A stretch of 64,000 bases of DNA, from NCBI GenBank assembly GCA_037013495.1, contig CM072812.1, forward strand, positions 79,405,840-79,469,839. Reading direction: 5' to 3'. Below are positions 35,061-47,654 of the stretch, in pieces. Numbering within the stretch: the stretch's first letter is position 1; the number at the start of each line of letters is the position of its first letter. Under the pieces are notes generated by a model, which did not search any database, was not told the DNA's origin, and worked only from the letters and a program-made list of their open reading frames with translations. This stretch comes from Hippophae tibetana. Its lineage: Eukaryota; Streptophyta; Magnoliopsida; Rosales; Elaeagnaceae. Both the position numbers and the translations under genes were made by a program.

Positions 35061-38000
35061 TCACACATGTTCAAGAATGACACCAGTGTGATTGAATCCA
35101 CAAGATGCTTGCAAAACTTTCACATTATCTCCAAAGTCAACCATTGTAGGTTTTATGTAGTCAACATCACTTCCATGGCCCTATGCATAAGATGACATAG
35201 TGTGGTTAACAAAGGGAAAAAAGAAGAAGAAAATAATAAATTAAAAAAATGGATACTTGTCAGAATAGACTGCATTTGATACCACTAATTTAACTGAAAT
35301 GTTTGCATCACAACAAAAAAGGGATTTAGAAGTTGACTTTCACAGCGATGAAGAACAAAAGTTAAGACTTCCAAGTATAGAGAGTATATACAGATGATTA
35401 TATCATAATGACGAGTATTCAAACACATAGTAGCCACGTTTACAGTAGGCTTGTTTCTTCTTCACCATATAACATGTCTTATATTGCCAAGATTGAGCTA
35501 ACCGATTGAAAAAATAATATTAATCTTAATATGGCAGCTGAGAAATATAAAAGAGATAGAAGCAAACCAACTGTCCTCCTGAAGAATGCCCAACTTCAGA
35601 AAATGTTCCATGTGAACCTCCCCAACCCCATGTGAATAAATTACCCTCTGTTTCGTAGATGTAGATGACAACGAAGAAAGAACATTACAAACATTAGTGC
35701 AATTGTCATGAATAATGAAAGTAATGCGTTCGAAAAAGGGAAGGATAGTAACTTATATGAATTGCAATATTTAAGTTTTCATACAAATCCAAATAACTGG
35801 CAATAGAGATCAGTTGACTGCTTCATAAGTAGGAAAAGTCATTTGACAATAATTTTGAATTCTTATCACATCAAATGATTTAATACCAAAAAGAACCTTA
35901 CCAGAAACTGCAGCCGTGTGCTTCCAGCCACAAGATACCTGAAAATGAATAATGTCAATGGGTTTCAGACGTCAGACGTAAAACGTAGATCTGATTAATA
36001 TTTCAAATGTTAACCAATATTTCAGAAAACCAAGAGATGTTCAAGGAACTTCCTCTTTCTCTCTCTGATCACCAACTAATAGTAGCAGGATTTTTAGTTA
36101 ACCTGGCTAACTGGAGATCTCAAGAAATGACCTTCAACTCTTTCTGGTACATGAGAGACATCTATAGTCCTGAAGGACAAATTAGTTTCAACAATTTAGC
36201 ATATCTGCGTTCCACTCATTGAAATTGCAATACACAAATTATATAAAAAATATAGAATGCCATATTTTTAGTCAGTCTTGAAGAGGGATATACCCTACAC
36301 CAAGGCATCCATTTTCGTTTGTACCCCAAGTGTACAGTTCTCCACCATCTGTACAGGAGAAAAAACGTCAAGGTTAGATTTCAAATCAATTATTACATGG
36401 AATCAATATGCATGTGACGATATTTACAAATAAAAAAAAAGTATTGAGACGAATTTGTTGTGAAGGAAAGGCCCAGTTAAAGAAACCAATAAATGAATGT
36501 GTAGGAAACTAATATGTTCCACAAAAACATGAATACTAGGTATTTTGGTTCACTGGAAAACTGGCATAGAAAATAGTTTTCAGCCATATATTTAGTTTTA
36601 GCACACTACCAAGAAAAATAATCAAACATCACAATTGGGTCGAAAGAAACTTACTTGTCAAGACACAGGTGTGATAACCACCACAAGCAACTTCTTCAGA
36701 ATATGGCACTTTGCTGACAATTGATGGTCTTGCTTCACTGTTCACCCCTCCAAAGTCCTAATTCATTTTTAATTAAGAAGCTACAAACTACTCCAGTAAA
36801 TTTTTGACACAATATATTCAAAGGAAACAGCAGCCAAACTGAAAATATTTGGAACTTACCACTTTATCTATTGTTTTCTCTCCAAATATGAAAAGAGTTC
36901 CGTTTTCTGGAAAATAATGAAAAGTAGAAACTATCAAAAAGGCTGCACTGATTTCAGCAACAAAACCTGTGCCACTTAAAGTGATTGAGTAGAATGGAAA
37001 AAGTACCATCCAAACATGCTGAATGGAGCAACCCCGCAGAAACCCTTTTCACCTGATATCCAATAACAACAGCTATTACAACGCAAACCAACATATTCAT
37101 ATGAGATATGACATCATTAACTGAAGACTCAGCACGTGTATAAACCTTGATCCCTTCAAGTTCCTTGATCAACCTTGGCATGTATTCACTGCACCATAGC
37201 ATAATAAATTATACCTAAGGAAAGTATAATTATTGCAAATGGAATTTTAGAATAAGAAACTTCTACAAGTAGTAAGCCACTCTAAAACCAATTAATTTAT
37301 CAGAGTCCATTAACTGTTAGAGCTATGAAACATCATCAAATTACAGAGGCATAATGCATGCAAATCATACATACTGTCAAGCATGAAAACTTAAAGACCT
37401 TAAATAAGACACTGTAATAAGTTAAAATGGTATTTTAGAAAATCAGTTAATCAAATTTCAAGTTAACTCTCTAACCTTTATCACTGTATCCTATCTCCAC
37501 TCTAAGGGAGCTTCACCAATAATAGGTCATGCTGAACACGAATTAGACAAAAACAAATTAAACACCTTATTACTATAGCTATTCATTTATTAAGTCTTGA
37601 CTCGATTTTTATATATCTATTTTCAATATATCTACAAAATATCAGAAATCATGGTACTATTAGCTCCGGCTAATTTGAAAAAGATCTTCCCTGTTCGTTT
37701 ATTTTGGATAAACAAATGAACTACTTATCAAATGGTAAGAAGGAAACATCACTCGTATGAACAGTATTTCCCATCTGTCTTATCATGGCTTGGGTACAAA
37801 GCAGTGTCTTCTTTACAAGAGTGTCATTTTTAGTGGCTATTGAAGCTGAAGTGCAGGTTCAATTACAAATTAGGAAAAGAATCCACGTCTTTCTTTCTCA
37901 CGTTTCAAGTTAATAGTTAATAAGTTTCTAAAAGCTATGAGGTGGATATTCCATACTCAATTGAATTGCTAGAATGTGAAGGCTAGAACACATCTTTCTT

Positions 38001-39913
38001 CTTAGCTTTTTCAAAACCATAGACATTATTAATTACTAGAATTTTACAAACTGAGTGAAACCCATAATGTTGAGATCACTTTATCAAACCTGTATGCTAA
38101 ATGCCTAAATCAAACAGATATTGTCAGTCCACCCAAATCAACAGGAGATAATACTGGCTCTTTCCTGACAACATTATTGCCTTCAATCTTCATAGTTATT
38201 CTCATTAGTTTGAAGGTGGCAAGTACAGGGTTGGAACAAACAAAACAGAAAGGTATCTATCAGTAAAATAATCAAACTCAACCTGCTACTTTTGAGCAAC
38301 TCAAAAATTCCATGTCCAAGCCTCCCAGATCCTCCTGCACCCCAACTCAAAGTTTCTCCTCCATCTGCCAAATAAAAGAAGAATCAAAAGAAATCAACAT
38401 TTTTCAAATCATCCGTTACTGAAAAGTGAAAATTAAATAAAAACAAGCAAAATGACAGATGTTTGAAAACCAAATTTAATGCTAGGAACTTTTCCATGTA
38501 CCTGTAACCGCCACTGAATGCTCTGATCCCAGAGCAGCCATCTTAATCTTGATTCCAATCAAGCTCTCAACTTTAGTTGCCACATGAACCACTTTCGAGG
38601 CCCCTACATCGAAATAGATCATAGAAATACTTTCCAGCCTAACATATTATGCAGTCAACTGCTACAGAAAAGATAAAAAAAATAATATGGAGCATAAGCA
38701 ATGACAAAATAAAATGACCGAAATGACATCATATATACGGCAATCAATAAGAAGGATCATCTTAGTGTCTACTTTTTCCAAGTCCAAGCTGTCCATTTGA
38801 GTTCTTTCCCCACATGTAGAGCTCCCCATCCACTACAATAAAAAAAACATATTGTAATTGAAGAGAATCAGAATAATAATAAAAGCAAGCAATTGGTAAT
38901 TGGCTAATTTTTAGGGGCACTGAACCTGTAATAGCACAAGAGTGGTAATAACCAGCTGAAATTTCTACAATTTGTTTCTGAAGTCCAGAAACCTCCCTTG
39001 GCCCCTGAAAGATGAAAAGGGCCAGTGATACGATCATTTAATAATATTTAAGATTTTACTTTTACAATAAAATCAGCTATAAAAGTGATACAACATAAAA
39101 ATATTGAAATGAATTTCATACTTATCTCTATGCTACTTATTTATTTCAAAGCAATGAAAAACAGATCAAAGAACTTACTTATGTAAACCATCACAGTTGA
39201 TTAAAAAAATCAACTTATCACATAATACTCAAAAATGCCAGATGACAATTCAACAAATACAAAATAGAGCAATAAAATACTTAAAGATATATGGAAAGAG
39301 AAGACAAAGAAAAGCGCGAGATATCAACTTATCACAGAATACTCAAGAATGCCAGATGACAATTCAACAAATACAAAATAGAGCAATAAAATACTTAAAG
39401 ATAGATGGAAAGAGAAGACAAAGAAAAGCGCGAGATATCATACAGTAGTGTAAGTTGTATCATCAGATATCCCAAGTTGTCCAAAATCATTAAGACCAGT
39501 GGCATAGACCCGTCCAGTTTCTGTCTAGGCATGAAACAATTTATGAGCCTCTCATCCATAATCAACATCAATTGAATCCCAAAAAAGAAACACTATGGAG
39601 AGAAATCAAAAGAGAAGTAAAACGAATAACAACAATTGAAGAACAAAATACCAGTGAGGAAGAGAGTGTGAGCACCACCACAAGCAATGGACCGAAGGGC
39701 TTGGTCGCTAAAGGCAGATGAATGCAGAGGAGCTGGTCTCCATTGGGAGTCCAAAGTACGAAGGCCGAGCCTGCCGTAATCGCCATTACCACAAAGTGCC
39801 GCGAATTTCTGCGCCGTTTGGATCTTGCTCGACACCCATCTCCTCCCTAACAACCCTACAAGGCCTAGACCCACTCTGCTGCTTCTCAAGTCCAATCTCA
39901 TTCTGCTTAACAT
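35061..39913 (-). CDS. RUG3: RCC1 repeat protein, RUG3-like (RCC1/UVR8/GEF-like), probably mitochondrial
   Basis: Fifteen exons with GT-AG introns join to 1,260 nt (419 residues): 39913-39652, 39520-39444, 39004-38926, 38832-38773, 38603-38502, 38364-38283, 37188-37146, 37052-37007, 36906-36860, 36757-36655, 36348-36294, 36169-36103, 35938-35902, 35647-35568, 35180-35061. Phases agree at every junction. The N-terminus (MLSRMRLDLRSSRVGLGLVG) is basic, lacks acids over residues 9-40 and fits a mitochondrial presequence. RCC1 signatures recur about every 50-55 residues (LCGNGDYGRLG, YATGLNDFGQLG, YMWGKNSNGQLG, SWGAGGSGRLG, YTWGTNENGCLG, plus CGGxHT/SCGWKHT strands), giving a seven-bladed propeller. 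Arabidopsis RUG3 is a mitochondrial RCC1 protein needed for nad2 splicing and complex I. Start chosen: first ATG in frame. Alternative: another RCC1 paralogue; the propeller itself is certain. Confidence 0.88.
39211..39438. repeat. 114-bp tandem duplication in intron 2
   Basis: Two copies (39211-39324, 39325-39438) differ at a handful of positions. The array ends 5 bp from exon 2, so it includes everything just inside the 5' splice site of intron 2 of the RCC1-family gene except its first bases. The resulting open frame on plus (39197-39448) is an artefact of the repeat. Confidence 0.95.
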
Positions 39914-40058
39914 GTTCTTTAATGGGGACTTTGTTTCAATACACAATAGTTATACAATTTGTAATCAATTAAGAAGAAGAAGAGGCAAGATCATCAACCA
40001 AATGTTGAAACCTAATTAAGAGAAACGAATGTATTATTCTACTAGACTTGTGACGAAG

Positions 40059-40064
40059 ATTATA
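40059..40064 (-). promoter_or_regulatory. Possible TATA box of the RCC1-family gene
   Basis: On minus CTATAATC lies about 150 bp upstream of the ATG at 39913. It would place the transcription start near 40030. Only a weak motif match; plant housekeeping genes often lack a TATA box. Confidence 0.25.
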
Positions 40065-40291
40065 GAGCGAGCGTCAAAAGGCTTTCTGATTCATTCGCAT
40101 CGCTGCAAGTGCACGAGCACTTCTGTACAGAAAGATAGCCACGTTTGGCGCCTGGTTGTGATCCACGTACTTTACTGCGCGTGTAAAATTTACACTTTGG
40201 TTCCGTTCAGGTCAGTGGAAAGGGTTTGGGCTGAACTTGGATTGAGTACTAGCAATAGGAATGTTTCATCTTAAGAAAGGATTTGAGGCCC

Positions 40292-41440
40292 AATAGCTGT
40301 GCGAATTTTTTAGTTTGAATAAACCGTATACGAGAGTTATATAAAAATTTATTACACAAAATAAAGGTTAATATCGACTTTATGTCCAAAATATCACGTA
40401 AAGTATATACATAATTAAATTCAGATTAAAATAATATGTTAATTATATATAATATATATACATGATGTACATAATTTACAAAATATATATAAATTAAATA
40501 TATATATTTATGTACATATTAACGTGTTATTTTAAAATTAATTCAATTATATAAAAATTAATATGCTATTATGTGCTTTAAATTGTTAATTTTACACAAA
40601 TTTCACCCAAAATATTTACATTGTAACACATAACAAAATTATCTAAACAAATTTACATCCTTATTCGTGTTTGCAGGAAATATTCAAAATTTAAAATAAA
40701 CTTTGAAAAAAAAGGAATAAAAGTGTAGATTATGAATTTACCATCTCTATTGTAGTTGTCTCACATTACTTACAAACTCTATTGTAGTTGTCTCACATTA
40801 CTTACAAACTCTCTTTGAAGGTGTTTATAAGGTATTGGGCCTAAAAGATATCCATTTTGTGGAGGGAAGAAGAGATAGGTTGATATGAACCCTTTAGGCA
40901 AATAACCTTAGAAATCTGCAAAATTAAAAGAATAGAAACGATTGAATTGTTAAGAACGTGTTAAAGATAATCACTTTCTTTGATAAGTTGAATTCAAGCA
41001 TTCAATTAAAAATACAAAAAGACAAAACAAAAGCTATACGAAATATATTTTTCATTAATGATATTTGTTCTTCTAAATTACATAGTTGTTTCTTTTTATA
41101 AGCAACAAACCATAGAGAGAGAAAAATTAGATGAAATAGGCCTGAGACCATTTAGTTGTGAATTTGGTCTAATCCATCCTTAAACTACTAAAATACTTAA
41201 AATAAAAAGTCCACAATGAACTATAATAATAATTGGGCCCATAATTAAAAACAAAAAATGATTTCAAAAGTAACCTTTGCACCCAACTTGATCTTCCAAG
41301 TCTATCCCTAGTCATTGGACCACTAATTCCTTACAAAAGATCTTGTGAATATTTGAAAACATCAACTTGATCATTACTTAGGAAAATAAACTTGATCAGT
41401 ACCTCGATCTCCATTATAGGTAATTATTGGTATACCTCAC
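40292..41440. other. AT-rich intergenic region with a 32-bp tandem repeat
   Basis: No gene seen. 40745-40776 and 40777-40808 are perfect 32-bp direct repeats (unit beginning CTCTATTGTAGTTGTCTCAC). Confidence 0.6.
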
Positions 41441-41580
41441 GCTCGCGTACCATTTCCACCGTCTTTCCGACCAATCGACCTAAGTGCAGTGTGGTGAATG
41501 GAATACACTTTATTTTTTAAGTATATTTTCATTTAATCTATTTTTTGAGTTAAAAAAAATAAAATTGAATCAATCATAGA

Positions 41581-41605
41581 AGACTCGGTTTGTTAGACCG
41601 AGTCT
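41581..41605. repeat. Perfect 9-bp stem-loop
   Basis: AGACTCGGT, 7-base loop, ACCGAGTCT. It lies in AT-rich sequence upstream of a copia-like remnant. No T-run or gene end makes it a terminator; it may be a subterminal repeat of a DNA transposon. Confidence 0.7.
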
Positions 41606-41699
41606 CTCTGCCCCTACTCCCTCCCACATTTACATCAATATCTTTTTTATGAATGTTTCTCTCAATGTTTATAATTATGACAGTTACTTTCTCTTACAT

Positions 41700-42130
41700 T
41701 TTCCTTTTCAATAGGTTCGATTTTTTTCTATAAATAGAGTCACTAACCTTAGTCATTTACACACTATAACACAGCTTGCTCTTTTTGATATTTTTTTCTC
41801 TCTTTGTATAGAAATTTTTTTTAGTTTCTATTTCTATTCTTTGATTCTGAATAAAATAATTTTATTAGAGGTGTAGTATTCTGGTCTTCTACAATGCAGT
41901 AGACTTCCAAGACATAAAAGATTTCTAGGTTGTTTTATCTTGAGGACGACACTCTATTGAATGCTTGCACATCTTGAATAGAGCTGTGAAATGTCTTAAA
42001 GAGAGTGACCTAATTCGCGAATCAACCCAAGCAAATTTTGGTAACTTTGTTCCTGTTTTATTATTCTATATTAATATTCTTAGGCATGAAATACTATACG
42101 AATGTATGCCTTTAGATTAACAATATTAAG
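41700..42130 (+). repeat. Possible 5' LTR/leader part of a copia remnant
   Basis: TATA box TATAAATA at 41729-41736, then a T-rich leader and, at 42000-42060, text reminiscent of LTR U5, directly followed by gag. Neither LTR boundary nor a primer site could be fixed. Confidence 0.35.
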
Positions 42131-42137
42131 TTATTGT

Positions 42138-43690
42138 TTTAATTGATAAATTATCCACTACTTGGAAAGATTTTAAAAATATTCTTAGGCATAAAAATAA
42201 GGACTTCTTGTAAGAAAGTCTTATCACATGTCTTTGCAATGAAGTGGAAGATCTAAAGTAATATCAAAAGGATGAAATACTTGTTGTTTCCAACAACAAT
42301 GCTAATAAGAAATCCATCTTTGTAATTATGAAACCCAAATGGAGAAACATGAAATTAGAATCACAATACCAATAAAAATAGCAGCAACTAAAATCGTAAT
42401 AGGAATCCTCCACGGAATGGACATCAATCCCCAAAAGAATGACCATATGGCTTAGAAATGTCGAAATATGACTCGTTTTTCTCTACAAGTGAACCTAATC
42501 AAAGAGAAACTTATTGCTATGATAACAGAAATAACCTTTGTTGGTAGATCCGAGGGGTTATAGATAAACACTAGTGCTACTCGTCATTTGTACTATGACC
42601 ATGATTTGTCAAGTCCTATTCTGAAGTTAAGGACAAGAAAGTGATGTTGGGTAATTCTCATTCCACTATAGTTACTAATACTGGTAAGGTGGAATTAAAG
42701 TTTACATCTAGAAATACTGTCATCCTCAAGAATGTTCTATATACTTTAGAGATGAAAAAGAACTTAATTTCGGGCTATCTTCTCAACAATGCTAATTTTA
42801 CTCAAACAATTGGAGTTTATTTGTATACAATCACTAAGAATAATAATTTTATTTGGAAAGGTTATGCTATTAATGCAATATTTAAATTAAATGTTGAAAT
42901 GAATAAAGTTTTTTCATCTGCTTACATGTTGTGTTCTTTCAATACTTAGCATGCAAGACTTTGTCACATTAATAAATGCATAATTAATAACATAAGTAAC
43001 TTAGAACTCGTTCCTAAATTATCTTTGAATGATTTTGGAAATTTTGATTTTTGTAATCAAGTTATATTTTCCAAAACCTGGTATAAATAAGTAGTTAAAG
43101 AATATAAATCGCTTGATTTAATTCATTCTTATACTTATGAACTTGATGGTGCTTTAACTAGAAGTAAAAAAATGTTATTTTATTATTTTTATTGATAATT
43201 TTTTTATTATACTTTTGTGTATCTTATGAAAAATAAAAGTTAAATGTTTGACATGTCCAAAATATTCTTGGTTGAAATTGAAAATCAATTTAATAGAAAA
43301 ATAAATAGGCTTCTTAGTGATAGGGGCATTGAATATGATTCTAATATTTTCAATGATTTTTATAAAGTTCGTGAAATCATTCATGAAAAAACTACACTTT
43401 ATTCTCCCGAGATGAATGGAAAATCTTAAAGAAAAAATAGAACATTTATAGAATAATTTATTGTTATTTTACTTAACTCTAATACTACATCTCATTAGTG
43501 GGAAGAAGTTTTATTGAATTTTTGTTATGTACTTAATATAGTTCATAAATCTAAAAATAAGTTTTTTCTTCATGATGCTTTGAAAAATAAGAAACCTAAC
43601 TTGTCTTATTTTAATACTTGAGGTTGTTTGGTTTATATTGGAATTTCGGATCCTAAAAAAATAAACTTACTAGTAGGGTTTATGAATATT
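42138..43690 (+). pseudogene. copia gag-protease-integrase remnant
   Basis: gag: TTWKDFKNILRHKNKDF near 42155-42210. Protease: catalytic position reads NTSATRHL near 42568 where DTGA(S/T)H is expected. Pre-integrase: the open frame 42641-42949 (GNSHSTIVTNTGKVELKF, VLYTLEMKKNLISGYLL) followed by WHARLCHINK. Integrase: 43240-43430 with DRGIEYDSNIFNDF. Many stops. The element appears interrupted by CACTA sequence near 43780 and to resume at about 45655. Confidence 0.75.
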
Positions 43691-44082
43691 TGTTTATTTG
43701 ATATTTTGTGAATAGTAATATTTAATAAACTTACTAGCTATTTTTTTCCTATTATTCTTTGTAATATTTAATAAAAAAACTAATCGTTTTAAACTTTGAT
43801 AGGGCATAAAGCTATGGAATAAGAGAATGGGCATTGCCCTTAAAAAATCTCATAAGCTTATATGAGACAAAGTTATGGTATGTACAAGAAAATATTAATA
43901 ATTTATTTAATTTTACTATTGAATAATAAAGATGTTCGAATATGGAAAATCGTGTAAACTTATTTTTGTAGGTTCCACAACAAAATGATGGAGTCATGTG
44001 TGGTTACTTTATCATGAAGTTTATGGGCAAAATCATCATAAATATCAACATTCCAATTAAAGATGTGGTAATTGCTTTTACC

Positions 44083-45240
44083 AATATACATTTTAACACA
44101 TATAAGTTATTTTTTATGAATTCATAATATTACATTCTTATTTTGAATTTAAATACATGTATTTCTCTGGTTGGAACGAGTCAAGCTATGATATGCAAAT
44201 TTTTGATGATTTACGAGAAGAATGAGCAGAATACATGGTTCAAATTATATCATCACAAGAAAAATCATGAAAAGATTCTGATGATCTTGAATAACATATG
44301 ACAACATCATGGTAATTTTTATAATGGTTTAATTTCTCTATTCACGTGTTTGAAGTTTGGGCAACTTGTTTGATGGATGTTTATGTGCTCATGTATTTAG
44401 AGGAATGAATTGTTATATGGACCTATTTTTTTTTTACCAAACTCTATCTCATCTCTCTTGCCTAGTTCCCTGGTATGACAACATCATGGTAGTCATTAGC
44501 CAGCCAAGTACAGGAAAACCACCAAGAATCATCATATCTTCAAGAGTAATTGTTGTTTCACCACAAGGAAATACAAAAGTATTAGTTTATGGGCACCAAA
44601 ACTCAACCAACCTAAGTAAAAGATTGGAGTTACACTTGACTTCATTTTTAGAACTCATTATAGCATTAAAAATATGAGCTTGATTCCATATAGATTCATA
44701 TATATATATAGACAAAAGATTAATACATTGCTAATATGATTTCGAAGAGATGAGGTTATTATTATATCACTCTGGTATCAATGTGGTAATCTCTTTTACT
44801 AATCTTTTAACATATATAAGTTATTTTTTGTGAATTCATCATATTACATTCTTATTTTGAACTTAATTACATATAATTCTTTGGTTGGAAGAAATTGGGA
44901 TATAATATGTAATTTTTTTGATGATCTACGAGAAGAATTGACAGAACACACGGTTCAAATTATAACATCATAAGAAGAATCAAGAAAAAAAGCTAATGAT
45001 CTTGAATAACATAAGACAACACCATGGTAATTTTTATAATGCTTTAATTTCTTTATTCCTATGTCTCTGAAGTTTAGGCTGCTTGTTTGATGGATTTTTA
45101 TGTGTTCATGTATTTAGGAGAATGAATTGTTATATGAATTAATTGTTTTTTTGCCCAAACTTCATCTCATCTCTCTTGCCTAGTTTCCTGATCATTATAT
45201 CGGTGATTCTAAACAAACCAAGCTTCCTCTCCTTGAAATA
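44083..45240 (+). repeat. Tandem duplication (~714-bp offset) in the CACTA fragment
   Basis: The stretch starting near 44083 recurs with an offset of 714 bp (TAAG at 44103 and 44817) and stays alignable to about 45240. Both copies carry the LREE-like end of the peptidase exon. Copies differ at about 15 percent of positions by eye, so the duplication is old. Confidence 0.75.
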
Positions 45241-45305
45241 AAATGGTAATATCACAAAATCCATGCCAAAAGAAATGATATCATTTTATTTATAATTTAA
45301 GTTAA

Positions 45306-45327
45306 ATATATATATATATATATATAT
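45306..45327. repeat. (TA)n microsatellite
   Basis: About 11 TA units inside the CACTA fragment. Confidence 0.9.
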
Positions 45328-45654
45328 GTATTGTATATAAATTATTTTTTTGTAATAAATTTAATTCTCAAGTAATTAATTAATATTTAATTTTTCAATT
45401 ATTTGTACTATTTAAACTTTGTTAAATAGATTTTGGTTTTTTTTGTTATTATGTGATCAAATGCAAGTTCTGAGTATAGTAGAAAATGAGTAAAATATGT
45501 AAAAAAAATACAAAATTTAAAGTCGGTTCACTTTAAGTGAGTTCACCGAGTGAACGACTTAAATTTTAAGTCTCTCAATTTAAAGTCAGTTCACCTAATT
45601 GACTTTAATGCATGAGTTTGGCGTAGTGCTTAGTATCTTGCTCAAAATATTATT

Positions 45655-45840
45655 TTGCATACACATATCAAACATATTAAGATTGATAATCATTTCCTAA
45701 GGAATCATGTTATAAAGGGTGCATTGAACATTGCTCATTTTTCTTCGAAACCAACTAATAGATTTGCTAACTAAGCCTATTGATACAATTCAATTTAAAT
45801 TGTTAAGAGTTAAATTGTTAGTATTGCCACTCCCACTCCT
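45655..45840 (+). pseudogene. copia RNase H C-terminal fragment
   Basis: Reads KHIKIDNHFLRNHVIKGALN, matching the end of copia RNase H (KHIDIR-HFIRDHV-KG), then the region where IFTKPL is expected, with stops. It follows the CACTA terminus directly, so the CACTA lies within copia sequence. Confidence 0.65.
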
Positions 45841-45849
45841 TCAAAGGGA

Positions 45850-47597
45850 TGTTGGACTAAATAATTGTAATTATTAGTCAATTACATTCCCATTTTACAT
45901 TTGTATTTATCATCTAGTTAGCTTAAGTGTGAAAAAATTTCAACTTATATGTACGTAATTGTTACACAATATATTTTACTGAATAACAAACTTTCATTTT
46001 ATTTTTGTTAACAAATATTATGCTTGTCCTGATATTCTTCTAGAAGTGTAAAATTTTGTCTCCTTTTTTTCCTCTCTAATAATGTTTTTGATCAATATCT
46101 TTGACATATTGTTTTATGCACCCGATGATCGTATGTTTAACATATACATTTTTGGCTCCATTTTTTTGTTAAAATGAACCAAAATAATAAGTGATATCTA
46201 ACTTAAAGAGAGTGGTATTTCATACATTTGTAAGGACTGAGTGTTGGCTATTTTCTTGACAAAATATTTATCTGTAAATGTTTTTAGGCCTACTATCAAG
46301 TCTATCAAGAAAAGCCAAACAAATGTTTGAGTTCCAGATAATTGTATTTTAGGTATATTTTTGATAACTACGACACATAGGATTACATTTAATATCACAT
46401 ATTTATAAATCTGGAATTGCTTTTGTTACTAAAATATATGCTAAAATATTATATAAGATATACTCTAAATTATAACATAAAATATACTTTAAAAGAATTT
46501 CTTTTTAAATAAGAATCTTCATGATTAATGAGAATATTTTAAAAGAATTCTTCTTTAACTAAGAGTCTTTTTAATTAGTGAGTATTACTAATTTTATTTA
46601 TAATAGAAAAGATATTTATCAATCATATATAAATCTTCTTAATTAATGAGTATTATTAATCCTATTTGTAATATAAAATATATTTATCAACTACATAGGA
46701 TTAAGAGTTTTAATTTTTCCTATAAATAAAACATATTGCTCATTGTTTCAATCAACCACACAAGGGTATTATTCTATTCTTAATTTTTCTCTTGTTTTAT
46801 AAATATAAGATCATAATTCTTTAGGCTTCTTTATTTAGTTAATCTATCAAATATTGGTGGTTATGTTTGATTGATTAATAAGCCTAATTATTTTATGATA
46901 TTTTGATAATATATTCTTATAGCTTCTTCTTTATTTTTGTTCTTAAATTGTTAGATCAAATAATTGTTTTTATCATATCATAGTTATTTGATTTGATTAT
47001 TAATCTTTAAAGAAACAATTTTTATTGAACTCATGGTTGATCTTTTTGCTCTAAGATTTACTAGTTGATTTGATTTAAGTGGCATATGTTTTGAATCATC
47101 TAGTTAGGATTATTCATTATTAAATCTGTTCTAGAACACACACGGGCAATTGTATTTTTGTGCTAACCATTTTGTAGTTAATTCGGGAACGTATCTGATT
47201 GGTAGAAAGCTTATTGGAATGTTAGTCTTGAAACCGCTCATGCTAATATTGAAAACTGTGAAAACAAAGCAAGGGCTCGTAAGTAAGGTACATTGGGGTA
47301 GTATCTTAGGGAGGGTAGCATAAGACTGAGTTTGTACTTGAGCATTTGTTTTTCATAGTGAAAATTTAGGTTGTTCGGTGAACTGGTGGTTTTTCTCTTA
47401 GGTCATGGTTGTGACCTAAGTTGTTTTCACCTAAAAATATTGTGTGTTATTGTTTTATTTCTGCACTTTATTCTTACATGTGATTGCATCCCTAACTGCT
47501 TTATTTAGGTTATTAAGTTATAAATTGATAAAAATAAATAAAAATAACTTATTCATCTCCTTCTAGGTTAGTTAGGTTCATATCTTATAAACTTTCA
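45850..47597 (+). repeat. Likely copia LTR, shared position between two element bodies
   Basis: TGTTGGACTAAATAATTG at 45850 follows a purine run (CAAAGGGA) and an RNase H end; the sequence ends CTTTCA at 47597 next to a perfect primer site. A TATA box (CCTATAAATA) is at 46726-46735. Taken as one LTR it is about 1.75 kb; it could also be two abutting LTRs from different elements. No second copy lies in the window. Confidence 0.5.
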
Positions 47598-47599
47598 AT

Positions 47600-47612
47600 T
47601 GGTATCAGAGCC
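47600..47612 (+). other. Primer binding site, tRNA-iMet type
   Basis: TGGTATCAGAGCC, a perfect match to the copia consensus, just after the LTR end. Confidence 0.9.
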
Positions 47613-47654
47613 AACACTAGATACACTTAGTGTTAGTCCTACAGATTTTTATTA

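Larger units (their letters stand above)
43780..45628 (+). mobile_element. CACTA transposon 3' fragment with C48 peptidase remnant
   Basis: 43970-44070 reads VPQQNDGVMCGYFIMKFMGK after a likely intron acceptor. This is the cysteine-box region of Ulp1-like (C48) peptidase domains carried by plant CACTA elements. The right end is TTTGGCGTAGTG (45617-45628), the reverse complement of a CACTA terminus CACTACGCCAAA, preceded by subterminal repeats (AGTCGGTTCACT type, 45522-45600). No matching left terminus and no transposase were found; the left limit is a guess. Confidence 0.65.

Noticed and set aside
38283-38290. Alternative donor for exon 6 at 38289
   Set aside because: It breaks the reading frame into exon 7; the donor at 38282 keeps it.
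39197-39448. 83-residue frame with an internal repeat
   Set aside because: It is the 114-bp tandem duplication inside an intron of the minus-strand gene.
39914-39946. Upstream start of the RCC1-family protein at 39946
   Set aside because: The codon there is TTG; the first in-frame ATG is at 39913 and begins a good mitochondrial presequence.
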